DNA of 14,976 nucleotides from Clostridia bacterium (lineage in GTDB: Bacteria > Bacillota > Clostridia > Christensenellales > CAG-314). The position numbers and the translations under genes were made by a program. Below are positions 5,286 through 12,355 of the stretch, one piece after another. Every line of letters starts with the position of its first letter. Position 1 is the first letter of the stretch. Where the stretch lies: positions 1 through 14,976 of the forward strand of contig JAFQWS010000121.1 in NCBI GenBank assembly GCA_017407305.1. Reading direction: 5' to 3'. Under the pieces are notes generated by a model. That model was not told the DNA's origin and did no database searches. It saw nothing but the letters and a program-made list of their open reading frames with translations.

Positions 5286-6176
5286 ATGCAAATTGCAATT
5301 ATCGGTGGTGGTGTTGGTGGCCTTACGTCGGCAATTTACGCCTTGCGTGCAGGATGCCAAGTCACCATTTTTGAACAATATGGTTATGGTGGAATAACGG
5401 CCACTTTGACCGACATAGAAAATTATCCCGGTGTACCAAAAGCCAATGGTTTTGATTTGACTCAACAAATGCTTCAACAAGCAAAAGAGTTGGGTGCAAA
5501 GACAATAAGGAAAAAGGTTGTTTCGGTGGTGGAAAAAGACAATCATTTTGTCATTTCCACAACCAAAGACCAACACGTGGCGGACGCAGTTGTCGTTGCC
5601 AGTGGCACAAGAAGAAACAATTTGGGCTTTGAGCAACCTTTCGTGGGCAAAGGCGTGTCCTATTGCGCCACCTGTGACGGAAACTTTTATTCTGGACAAG
5701 TTGTCGCAGTTGCAGGAAGTGGCGCTCACGCAGTCAACGAAGCCTTGTATTTGGCAAATTTGGCAAGAAAAGTCTATCTTGTTGCCGACAAGCCTTTGAA
5801 AGCCGACCAACTTTTGTTGGACAAACTTGAAAATGCTTCCAACCTTGAAGTTTTGGCTGATTCAAACGTTGTGGAAGTCAACGGCCAAGACAAATTGCAA
5901 CAAATCAAGGTTATGTGCAACGGCAACTTGAAAGACCTTGACGTCGATGGATTGTTCGTTGCTGTGGGGGCATCTCCTCAAACGGAATTTTTGCCCGACA
6001 CGGTTGCAAAAGAAAAAGGCTATTTGGTGGTGGACGCAACCATGCAAACGACGCACAAGGGAATTTTTGCTTGTGGTGACGTCACCAACGGCAACCTCAA
6101 ACAAATTGTTTCTGCTTGTTCGGACGGAGCAAAAGCAGGCTGGTATTCAGCCAAATACGTAAAAATGAAAAAATAG
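5286..6176 (+). CDS. trxB: Thioredoxin reductase-like flavoprotein lacking the NADPH 2'-phosphate motif
   Basis: The 296-residue protein has the thioredoxin reductase fold: FAD-binding GGGVGG at 7-12, redox-active CATC at 127-130 followed by D131, and the second FAD motif FACGD at 261-265. It should pass electrons to thioredoxin through the CATC disulfide. The nucleotide-binding domain keeps a GxGxxA motif (GSGAHA, 144-149), but the usual HRRxxxRA motif is replaced by ADKPLKAD (167-174), so the basic residues that hold the NADPH phosphate are gone. The donor may be NADH, ferredoxin (as in clostridial FFTR enzymes) or another carrier. AAGGAG lies 6 nt before the ATG. It is first in a four-gene operon, 19 nt before thyA. 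The family is secure; the electron donor is open. Confidence 0.88.
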   Translation: MQIAIIGGGVGGLTSAIYALRAGCQVTIFEQYGYGGITATLTDIENYPGVPKANGFDLTQQMLQQAKELGAKTIRKKVVSVVEKDNHFVISTTKDQHVADAVVVASGTRRNNLGFEQPFVGKGVSYCATCDGNFYSGQVVAVAGSGAHAVNEALYLANLARKVYLVADKPLKADQLLLDKLENASNLEVLADSNVVEVNGQDKLQQIKVMCNGNLKDLDVDGLFVAVGASPQTEFLPDTVAKEKGYLVVDATMQTTHKGIFACGDVTNGNLKQIVSACSDGAKAGWYSAKYVKMKK

Positions 6177-6195
6177 TTTTACAACGGAGAAAAAG

Positions 6196-7026
6196 ATGAG
6201 TTACGCAGATAAAATTTTCATTGAAAATATGCAAGAAATTCTTAAAAACGGCCATACGGACGAGCATTTGGACGTTCGCCCTCGTTGGTTGGACGGCACC
6301 CCCGCCCATACCAAAAAATCTTTTTGTTTGGTAAACAGATACGACTTGTCCAAAGAATTTCCCATCATAACGCTCAGAAGAACAGCTTTTAAATCTTGCG
6401 TGGACGAATTGTTGTGGATTTGGCAAAAGAAATCCAACAACATCCATCAACTCAACAGCCACATTTGGGACAGTTGGGCAGACGAAACGGGTTCTATTGG
6501 CAAGGCATACGGTTACCAACTTGGTGTAAAGCACAAATACAAAGACGGCGAATTTGACCAAGTGGATCGCATTTTGAAAGATTTGAAGGAAAATCCCGCC
6601 TCACGCAGAATGTTGACAAACATTTTCGTTCATCAAGATTTGCACGAAATGGGTTTGTACCCTTGCGCCTATTCAATGACTTTCAACGTCACGGGCAACA
6701 AGCTCCACGCAATTTTGAATCAACGTTCCAACGACATGGCAGTTGCCAACAACTGGAACGTGGTACAATACGCAGTTTTGACACATATTTTTGCACACGT
6801 TTCCGGATTGGAAGTGGGCGAATTTGTGCACGTCATTGCAGATGCACACATTTACGACAGGCACGTTCCCGTCGTGGAAAAAATGATGCAAAACCCTCAA
6901 TATCCTGCACCCAAGTTTGTTATGAACAAACAAAAGACCAATTTTTACGATTTTACCGTGGATGATTTCAAATTGGAAGACTATCAATTCACGCCTTTCA
7001 CCGACAAATTGGAGGTGGCTGTCTAA
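6196..7026 (+). CDS. thyA: Thymidylate synthase
   Basis: The 276-residue enzyme converts dUMP to dTMP with methylene-tetrahydrofolate, releasing dihydrofolate that the next gene product can recycle. The catalytic cysteine is C157 in LYPCAYSM. The dUMP-binding segment is NQRSNDMAVANNWNV (175-189), with R177, S178, D180 and N188. The H-x-Y motif is HIYDRH at 218-223, and the protein ends in VAV as is usual for the family. The NNWNV form in place of LGxPFN marks a divergent branch, but all key residues appear present. GGAG lies 6 nt before the ATG. The stop codon overlaps the folA start by one base (TAATG), indicating translational coupling. Confidence 0.95.
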   Translation: MSYADKIFIENMQEILKNGHTDEHLDVRPRWLDGTPAHTKKSFCLVNRYDLSKEFPIITLRRTAFKSCVDELLWIWQKKSNNIHQLNSHIWDSWADETGSIGKAYGYQLGVKHKYKDGEFDQVDRILKDLKENPASRRMLTNIFVHQDLHEMGLYPCAYSMTFNVTGNKLHAILNQRSNDMAVANNWNVVQYAVLTHIFAHVSGLEVGEFVHVIADAHIYDRHVPVVEKMMQNPQYPAPKFVMNKQKTNFYDFTVDDFKLEDYQFTPFTDKLEVAV

Positions 7027-7508
7027 TGAAAGCCATTGTTGTTGTTGACAAAAAATGGGGCATTGGCAAAGACAACAATTTGCTTTTCAAACTGCCTCAG
7101 GACTTGGCTAGATACAAAAAAATGACGTGGGGCAAAGTGTGTGTTATGGGCGCAAAAACCTACGACAGTTTGCCCAAAGTTGCTTTGGAAGGAAGAACCA
7201 ACTTTGTTTTGGACGTTGACGGAAACTTTCACGAAAAGGCAACCACCGTTCAATCTTTGGACGAGTTTTTTCAAAAAATACAACAATTTAACACCGACGA
7301 CGTTATGCTCATTGGCGGTGCAACCATCTACAAACTTTTGATTGGCAGTTGCAACGTGGCATATGTTACAAAGGTAGATGCCGACGGCGAAGCCACCGTC
7401 TTTTTCCCCAACTTGGACCAAATGGAAGATTGGGTATTGCAAGAGGAAACCGCTCCCATTTGTGACAATGGCTATACTACACGTTACTGCACCTACGTAA
7501 AAAAATAG
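7026..7508 (+). CDS. folA: Dihydrofolate reductase with an altered cofactor phosphate site
   Basis: The 160-residue enzyme reduces dihydrofolate to tetrahydrofolate. Visible hallmarks are WGIGKDN (11-17), FKLPQDL with the catalytic acid D26, MGAKTYDSLP (41-50) and the nucleotide-binding IGGATIY (96-102). Residues that usually contact the NADPH 2'-phosphate differ: the arginine of MGR is A43, and the serine after NxxL is D63 (NFVLDVDG, 59-66). The start overlaps the thyA stop, and a thyA-folA pair is a classic arrangement because thymidylate synthase makes dihydrofolate. The gene identity is secure. A change in cofactor preference is only an inference. Confidence 0.92.
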   Translation: MKAIVVVDKKWGIGKDNNLLFKLPQDLARYKKMTWGKVCVMGAKTYDSLPKVALEGRTNFVLDVDGNFHEKATTVQSLDEFFQKIQQFNTDDVMLIGGATIYKLLIGSCNVAYVTKVDADGEATVFFPNLDQMEDWVLQEETAPICDNGYTTRYCTYVKK

Positions 7509-7519
7509 TGGAGGAAATT

Positions 7520-8050
7520 ATGTTTTTAGACCTTGTAAACAGCCGTCAAAGTTGTCGCAACTTTGACCGCGACAAAATTGTGGAAAAAGAAAAATTGCAA
7601 TACGCCCTTCAATGCGCGTTGACAGCCCCTTCTGCAAGAAACCGTCAACCATGGCACTATGCCGTTGTTTCCAACGTTGAAATTGCCGACAAAGTGCGCA
7701 AAGCCTGCCAAATGGGCAAATTTAACGCATTTTTGGACGACTGCCCTGTGTTTATCGTGGCGCAAGAACGCCCTCAGGATGCAATTCAGGCACTGTCAAG
7801 GGCAATGAAGTTGCAAGACTTCCGTCCTTTTGACGTAGGCACTTCCATGGCGTGTTTGACACTTGCACTTGAAGAGCAAGGCATCGGTTCTTGCTACATT
7901 GGTATGTTTGACGAAAAGGCAATTCAACAAGCCGTTGGCACCAAAATGACAATTCGCATGGTGTTGGCAGTTGGTTATGCCAAGCAAGGAGACCCTCATC
8001 GTGAAAAGTCACGCAGAGAATTGTCCGACAGCGTGGACTTTTTGCAATAA
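7520..8050 (+). CDS. Small nitroreductase-family FMN oxidoreductase
   Basis: The 176-residue protein belongs to the nitroreductase family of FMN-dependent NAD(P)H oxidoreductases, which act as dimers. FMN-contact regions are visible: SRQSCRNF (8-15), TAPSARNRQPW in the first third, and DVGTSMACLTLALEEQGIGS followed by CYIGMF in the C-terminal half. It is at the short end of the family. GGAGG lies 5 nt before the ATG at 7520; an upstream in-frame GTG at 7508 overlaps that site and is less likely. It is the last gene of the operon, 11 nt after folA. The substrate cannot be told from sequence; quinones, nitro-compounds or flavin reduction are all possible for this family. Confidence 0.85.
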   Translation: MFLDLVNSRQSCRNFDRDKIVEKEKLQYALQCALTAPSARNRQPWHYAVVSNVEIADKVRKACQMGKFNAFLDDCPVFIVAQERPQDAIQALSRAMKLQDFRPFDVGTSMACLTLALEEQGIGSCYIGMFDEKAIQQAVGTKMTIRMVLAVGYAKQGDPHREKSRRELSDSVDFLQ

Positions 8051-8080
8051 AGTCAAGTGGTGCAAAACATAAAAAATAAA

Positions 8081-8106
8081 GGCGTGTTTGTCAACACGCC
8101 TTTTTT
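8081..8106 (+). terminator. Terminator of the trxB-nitroreductase operon
   Basis: GGCGTGTT (8081-8088) and AACACGCC (8093-8100) form a perfect 8-bp stem with loop TGTC. Six T follow (8101-8106), and the stem is preceded by an A-rich stretch. Confidence 0.92.
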
Positions 8107-8141
8107 ATTGCAACAAAATTTTCAAAGTAAGAAAATTACAC

Positions 8142-8175
8142 AAAAAAAGCGAGAACAAATTGTTCTCGCTTTTTG
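8142..8175 (-). terminator. Terminator of hppA (bidirectional)
   Basis: AGCGAGAACA (8148-8157) and TGTTCTCGCT (8161-8170) form a perfect 10-bp stem. The A-run 8142-8148 supplies the U-tract for hppA transcripts from the minus strand, and the T-run 8171-8175 can serve plus-strand read-through. It lies 12 nt beyond the hppA stop. Confidence 0.9.
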
Positions 8176-8186
8176 TTTTTATTATT

Positions 8187-10358
8187 TTAGCCAAGCAAAG
8201 ACAAAAGGTTGAATTTGCTAAACAATGCGATAAATACTACGCAAACGACGTTCATAATTTTGATAAGGATATCCAAAGAAGGGCCAACTGTGTCTTTCAA
8301 AGGATCGCCAACTGTGTCGCCTACGACTGCTGCATCGTGTGCAGGAGAGCCTTTGCCTTCACCTTCAACGCCACCAACTTCAATGAATTTTTTGCCGTTG
8401 TCCCATGCGCCACCGCTGTTGCCTGTAAAGATTGCAAGCATTACTGCCGACATTGTTGCGCCAATCAACAAACCACCGACAAAGGTAGGGCCAAATACAA
8501 AGCCACAAACAAGGGGTGTAATGATACTGATGATTGCAGGTGCTTTCATTTCGGACAAAGCGCCTTTGGAGGAAATTTCAATGCAAGTTTTGTAGTCAGG
8601 TTTTGCTTTGCCTTCCAACAAGCCGTCAATTTCTTTGAATTGGCGTCTGACTTCTTCAACCATTTGTTGTGCTGCTTTTGCAACTGCTTCAATGAGCATA
8701 CCGCTGAACAAGTAGGGCAATGCTGCACCGACAAGTGCGCCTGCCAATACCAATGGATCGACAATGTTGAGCAACAAATCGGAAGATGCATCTGCATAAG
8801 AGTAGATGTAGCTGGACATCATGGACAATGCTGCAAGTGCTGCGGAACCGATTGCAAAGCCTTTGCCGATTGCTGCAGTGGTGTTGCCTACGCTGTCAAG
8901 TTGGTCGGTGATTTTTCTTACGTCTTTGTCCAAACCGCACATTTCTGCAATGCCACCTGCGTTGTCGGAGATGGGGCCGTAGGTGTCGACTGCAACTGTT
9001 GCAGAAACAAAGGACAACATACCAAGTGCAGCCATACCAACGCCGTACATACCGCCGATAAGCCAGCTTACGTAAATTGCTACTGCCAAAACTGCAACGG
9101 GCAAAAGGCTGGATTTCATACCCAATGCCAAACCTTGGGTGATTGTCAATGCAGGGCCGTCTTTGGATGCGTGAGAAATGTTTTTGGTGGGTTTGTAGTC
9201 ATAGCTGGTGTAGTATTCTGCAAAGACACCAATGACTATACCACTTACGATACCGATTGCTGCTGCAATCCAAGGAGAAAATGCGCCTGCTCTGAAGTTT
9301 GCTGCTTCAAAATCTGCGGGTGTAAAGTCTCTAAATGCAAGGAAAGTGAAGATGCCACCGAAAAGGATGGAGCAACCTGCTGCAACCCACGTTGCCATGT
9401 TGAGTTCTTTGTGAGGGTTGTCGGACAATTTGTTTCTCAAAAGCAAGGAAGCAATGCCGATTACACAAGCAAGAATACCAAGTGCTGCAAAGCCCAAAGG
9501 GAAGATGAGCATTGTTCTAAACAACGTTTCAGAAATGGGTGTGTTTGAGTTGCGGAAAATTTCACAAGCCAAAATGGATGTGGACATAACTGCTGCAACG
9601 TAACTTTCCAAAAGGTCACTGCCCAAACCTGCAACGTCACCTACGTTGTCGCCAACGTTGTCTGCGATAGTTGCGGGGTTTCTGGGGTCGTCTTCGGGGA
9701 TGTGAGCTTCTGTTTTACCAACCAAGTCTGCGCCCATATCTGCTGCTTTTGTGTAGATACCGCCACCGACACGGTTGAACATTGCAATAAGAGAGCAACC
9801 CAAAGCATAGCCGGAAATTGTCATGGAGAAGCTTGCTTCAATGCCAATCCAGTTGGGGGTAATTTCGCCAAGCAATTGTTCGATTTGACCAAAGCCAAAG
9901 CCGAAAATAAGGAAAACGATCAACATGCCGAGCAAAGCAAAACCACCTACGCACAAACCCATTACGCTACCGCCTTTGAAAGCAACTTTTAATGTTTTGC
10001 CCAAGTGTCTTGTGTTGTTGGCTTCGTTTGCAACTCTAACGTTTGCATAGGTTGCAATTTTCATACCGATAAAGCCAGCAAGTTCACTCATTGTTGCGCC
10101 AATCAAAAATGCACAAGCAGTGGTAGGGGAAATTAAAACACCCAACAAAATTGCAACTGCAATACCAACGATAAGGATGATTTTGAATTCATAGCTAATA
10201 AATGCGCCAGCGCCAATACGGATGGCTTGGGCTGTTTCTTGCATAAGTACAGAGCCTTCCTCCATTTTTTTAACGGAGAAGAAGTTGTACAATGCGTAAC
10301 CGAGAGCGCCAACGGCACCGACGGCAACGAGAATAAGTACGACAGTATTGATCGTCAT
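8187..10358 (-). CDS. hppA: K+-dependent membrane-bound ion-translocating pyrophosphatase
   Basis: The 723-residue, many-helix membrane protein hydrolyses pyrophosphate and pumps Na+ and/or H+ across the cytoplasmic membrane. The catalytic signature DLVGKTEAHIPEDDPRNP is at 211-228, followed by ADNVGDNVGD (232-241), DTYGPISDNAGG (458-469) and a C-terminal GDPLKDTVGPSL. A495 and G498 in GNTTAAIGKG mark the K+-dependent subfamily; K+-independent pumps have Lys and Thr there. E251 in SDLLESY sits at the gate position used by Na+-pumping enzymes, which favours Na+ transport but does not prove it. AAAGGAG lies 8 nt before the ATG. The gene is alone, convergent with the trxB operon and divergent from hrcA. 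It could save energy in an anaerobe by using pyrophosphate from biosynthesis. Confidence 0.95.
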   Translation of the reverse strand: MTINTVVLILVAVGAVGALGYALYNFFSVKKMEEGSVLMQETAQAIRIGAGAFISYEFKIILIVGIAVAILLGVLISPTTACAFLIGATMSELAGFIGMKIATYANVRVANEANNTRHLGKTLKVAFKGGSVMGLCVGGFALLGMLIVFLIFGFGFGQIEQLLGEITPNWIGIEASFSMTISGYALGCSLIAMFNRVGGGIYTKAADMGADLVGKTEAHIPEDDPRNPATIADNVGDNVGDVAGLGSDLLESYVAAVMSTSILACEIFRNSNTPISETLFRTMLIFPLGFAALGILACVIGIASLLLRNKLSDNPHKELNMATWVAAGCSILFGGIFTFLAFRDFTPADFEAANFRAGAFSPWIAAAIGIVSGIVIGVFAEYYTSYDYKPTKNISHASKDGPALTITQGLALGMKSSLLPVAVLAVAIYVSWLIGGMYGVGMAALGMLSFVSATVAVDTYGPISDNAGGIAEMCGLDKDVRKITDQLDSVGNTTAAIGKGFAIGSAALAALSMMSSYIYSYADASSDLLLNIVDPLVLAGALVGAALPYLFSGMLIEAVAKAAQQMVEEVRRQFKEIDGLLEGKAKPDYKTCIEISSKGALSEMKAPAIISIITPLVCGFVFGPTFVGGLLIGATMSAVMLAIFTGNSGGAWDNGKKFIEVGGVEGEGKGSPAHDAAVVGDTVGDPLKDTVGPSLDILIKIMNVVCVVFIALFSKFNLLSLLG

Positions 10359-10477
10359 CTCACATACTCCTTTATGTTAAAATATTTTTTTACAAAGTTT
10401 TTTGTGAAAGATGAATTTTAAAAAAACCAATATAAAACAAGTGATTTTTCTAAAACCCACAAATTCCACCTAATACT

Positions 10478-10506
10478 ACAATACCACAAATTTCAAATAC
10501 TTTCAA
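10478..10506 (-). promoter_or_regulatory. Candidate promoter of hppA
   Basis: On the minus strand TTGAAA (10506-10501) and TATTGT (10483-10478) are 17 nt apart, with TGG before the -10 box (extended -10). Transcription would begin near 10471, giving an AT-rich leader of about 112 nt in which I see no recognisable riboswitch. The -10 box is weak, so another start is possible. Confidence 0.5.
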
Positions 10507-10572
10507 GGCGAATTTCAAAACTTTTTACAAAATTTTACAAATATTTCATATATAGATAAATATATAAACATG

Positions 10573-10602
10573 TTATTAAACATTATTAAACGTGCCAAAC
10601 GT
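10573..10602. repeat. Phased TTATTAAAC / AAACGT repeats in the divergent region
   Basis: TTATTAAAC occurs at 10573-10581 and again at 10583-10591, a 10-bp tandem period. The AAACGT ending of the second copy (10588-10593) recurs at 10597-10602. AAAC therefore appears three times at steps of 10 and 9 bp, on nearly the same face of the helix. It lies between the divergent hppA and hrcA promoters, where a regulator site would be expected, but AT-rich DNA gives such repeats by chance too. Confidence 0.4.
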
Positions 10603-10617
10603 TTTGGGTAAAAATTT

Positions 10618-10631
10618 CCCTTTTAAAAGGG
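10618..10631. repeat. 14-bp perfect palindrome upstream of the hrcA promoter
   Basis: CCCTTTTAAAAGGG is a perfect dyad with no loop, centred 28 bp upstream of the hrcA -35 box. No T-run follows it on either strand, so it is not a terminator. It could be an operator or chance. Confidence 0.4.
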
Positions 10632-10651
10632 CAACAAAATGGCAAAAATAC

Positions 10652-10680
10652 TTGACATAAGGCAGTTTAGGTAGTATATT
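10652..10680 (+). promoter_or_regulatory. Promoter of the hrcA heat-shock operon
   Basis: The consensus TTGACA (10652-10657) and TATATT (10675-10680) are 17 nt apart. The predicted transcription start near 10687 lies 5 nt upstream of the CIRCE operator. This is a vegetative (SigA-type) promoter, as expected for HrcA-controlled operons. Confidence 0.9.
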
Positions 10681-10691
10681 TATATCGTAAG

Positions 10692-10718
10692 TTAGCACTC
10701 AAACCAAAAGAGTGCTAA
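10692..10718 (+). promoter_or_regulatory. CIRCE operator (HrcA binding site)
   Basis: TTAGCACTC (10692-10700) and GAGTGCTAA (10710-10718) are separated by exactly 9 nt, a perfect match to the CIRCE consensus. It lies just after the predicted transcription start and 34 nt before the hrcA ATG. HrcA bound here should block transcription of hrcA-grpE-dnaK-dnaJ until heat stress titrates the chaperones needed for HrcA activity. Confidence 0.98.
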
Positions 10719-10752
10719 CACTCACAGTAATCAAACTGTCAAGGAGAACAAA

Positions 10753-11769
10753 ATGCTTTCTGAACGTAAGAAAAAAATTCTTTGCGCCGTTGTGGACGGC
10801 TACATCGAAAGAGCCAACCCCATTTCCAGCAAAGAAATTATGCAAACGGCATTGCCCGATTGCTCGTCGGCAACAATTCGCAACGAGTTGTCCGCATTGG
10901 AAAGCATGGGCTACTTGCATCAACCCCACGTGTCTGCAGGAAGAGTTCCTTCCCAAAAGGCATTTAGAATTTACGTTGACGAGTTGATGAACTACGAACG
11001 TCTTTCCGACGAAGAAACCAATCTCATTGTCAAATATCTCACTCATCAGGTGGACAGCGTGGAAGAAATGGTGGAACGCGTTGCCAAAGTGCTGTCGGAA
11101 ATCACTCACCTTCCTGCGTTGGTTATGAAAGAAGACAATTTGGACATCATTACCAGCATCAAACTTTTGGACTTGGACAACGGCAAGGCATTGGTGGTTA
11201 TCGTCACAGATTGCAGAATTTTGAAAGACAGTTTCGTTGACCTTCCCGAACATTTTACCTCCAACATGCTCAAATCTGCACAAGATTGGCTCAACAAAAT
11301 TTTCGTGGGCAAACACATCAGCGACTTTCTCAACTACGACTTTCCTTTTGAACTTGTCAACGAACAATTTGGCGACTTCAACAAGTTTTTCAAACGCATT
11401 GTGGACACTTTGAAACGTGAATCTTTGACTCACTCTCTGCATCTTTCCACAGTGGGCGAAAACAAAATTTTCGAACACGTCGAATACAAAGACAGCCAAA
11501 AGGCAAAGCAATTTTTGGACACGGTGGAACAAAAAGAACTCATTTGCGATTTGCTTTTCTGTGACCAAGAGGGAACAACCGTAAAAATTGACAAAGAAGA
11601 TTCCGTTTTGGAAGGTTGCTCGGTTGTCAAATCCAACGTGGTTTTGGGTGAAAACATTTCCGGCAGTATTGGAGTAATTGGCCCTGTAAGAATGAATTAT
11701 CGTCGCGTGGTTGCAGTTGTGGACAAAATAAGCAAAATTCTCAATTACGTAATCAACAACAAGAGGTAG
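10753..11769 (+). CDS. hrcA: Heat-inducible transcription repressor HrcA
   Basis: The 338-residue protein is HrcA, the repressor that binds CIRCE. The N-terminal winged helix has the family segments LSERKKKILCAVVDGYI, NPISSKEI, SSATIRNELSALESMGYL and QPHVSAGRVPSQKAFRIYVD within residues 2-75. The remainder is the dimerisation and ligand-sensing region, ending in a GPVRMNYRRVVAVVD segment typical of the family. AAGGAG lies 6 nt before the ATG. It is the first gene of the operon that carries its own operator, so it is autoregulated. grpE follows after 5 nt. Activity of HrcA usually depends on GroEL, which is not in this window. Confidence 0.97.
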   Translation: MLSERKKKILCAVVDGYIERANPISSKEIMQTALPDCSSATIRNELSALESMGYLHQPHVSAGRVPSQKAFRIYVDELMNYERLSDEETNLIVKYLTHQVDSVEEMVERVAKVLSEITHLPALVMKEDNLDIITSIKLLDLDNGKALVVIVTDCRILKDSFVDLPEHFTSNMLKSAQDWLNKIFVGKHISDFLNYDFPFELVNEQFGDFNKFFKRIVDTLKRESLTHSLHLSTVGENKIFEHVEYKDSQKAKQFLDTVEQKELICDLLFCDQEGTTVKIDKEDSVLEGCSVVKSNVVLGENISGSIGVIGPVRMNYRRVVAVVDKISKILNYVINNKR

Positions 11770-11774
11770 TATAA

Positions 11775-12326
11775 ATGGCAAAAAATAAAAAGAACGTTGA
11801 ACAACAAGAAGTTGAAGCAGTGGCAACGGAACAATCAACCGAAGACGTCATTGCTTGTTACGTCAAGGAAAACGAAGAACTCATTGCCGAAAACGAAAAG
11901 TTGAAGCAAGAATTGGAAAAAAGTCAAAAATATTTGGACCAATTGGTATCAATGAAAAGCGACTTTGAAAACTACAAAAGACGCGTTCGCATGGATGCTG
12001 AGGAAAACAAAAAGCAAGGCATTGGCGAAACGGTGGAAAAGATCTTTGCAGTTTTGGACACTTTTGAACTTGCATCACAACACGTCAAAGAGGAAAATTC
12101 CAAACAAGCATTTGCATTGGTGCAAAGACAATTTGAAAAGATTTTGTCCGATTTAGGCGTTACGGAAATTGAAGTGCTCAATCTTCCCTTTGACGCAATG
12201 ACCAGCAATGCGCTTTCCAAAGTTTCCGATCAAGAAAACAGTGGGAAAGTGGTTCAAGTTTATCAAAAAGGCTATCGCTACGACAACAAAATTTTGCGTT
12301 ATGCGCAAGTTATCGTTGCAGAATAA
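11775..12326 (+). CDS. grpE: Nucleotide exchange factor GrpE
   Basis: The 183-residue protein releases ADP from DnaK. It has an acidic, low-complexity N-terminus, a long charged coiled-coil (about residues 30-75, ending SDFENYKRRVRMDAEE), a four-helix region and the C-terminal beta domain ending GKVVQVYQKGYRYDNKILRY. The segment FDAMTSNALSKVSD replaces the more usual FDPxxHEAVxxV pattern, so the conserved histidine and adjacent residues that face DnaK are not kept. The rest matches the family and position, so I read it as a divergent but functional GrpE. It lies 5 nt after hrcA and 29 nt before dnaK. Confidence 0.93.
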   Translation: MAKNKKNVEQQEVEAVATEQSTEDVIACYVKENEELIAENEKLKQELEKSQKYLDQLVSMKSDFENYKRRVRMDAEENKKQGIGETVEKIFAVLDTFELASQHVKEENSKQAFALVQRQFEKILSDLGVTEIEVLNLPFDAMTSNALSKVSDQENSGKVVQVYQKGYRYDNKILRYAQVIVAE

Positions 12327-12355
12327 ATAAAAAATTATCAAGGAGATCATATATT

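Noticed and set aside
7508..7519. GTG start for the nitroreductase
   Set aside because: The GTG overlaps the GGAGG that serves the ATG at 7520; the added MEEI is not typical of the family.
8088..9548. 486-residue Cys-rich frame opposite hppA
   Set aside because: It is antisense to conserved hppA codons, begins within the intergenic terminators and has an implausible Cys/His-rich composition caused by codon bias of the true gene.
10421..10440. Alternative hppA promoter nearer the gene
   Set aside because: Candidate boxes (TTGTTT and TAAAAT on the minus strand) are only 14 nt apart, too close for a normal promoter.
10699..11838. 379-residue frame opposite hrcA
   Set aside because: It is antisense to a well-matched HrcA and crosses CIRCE and the start of grpE; no start signals are seen.
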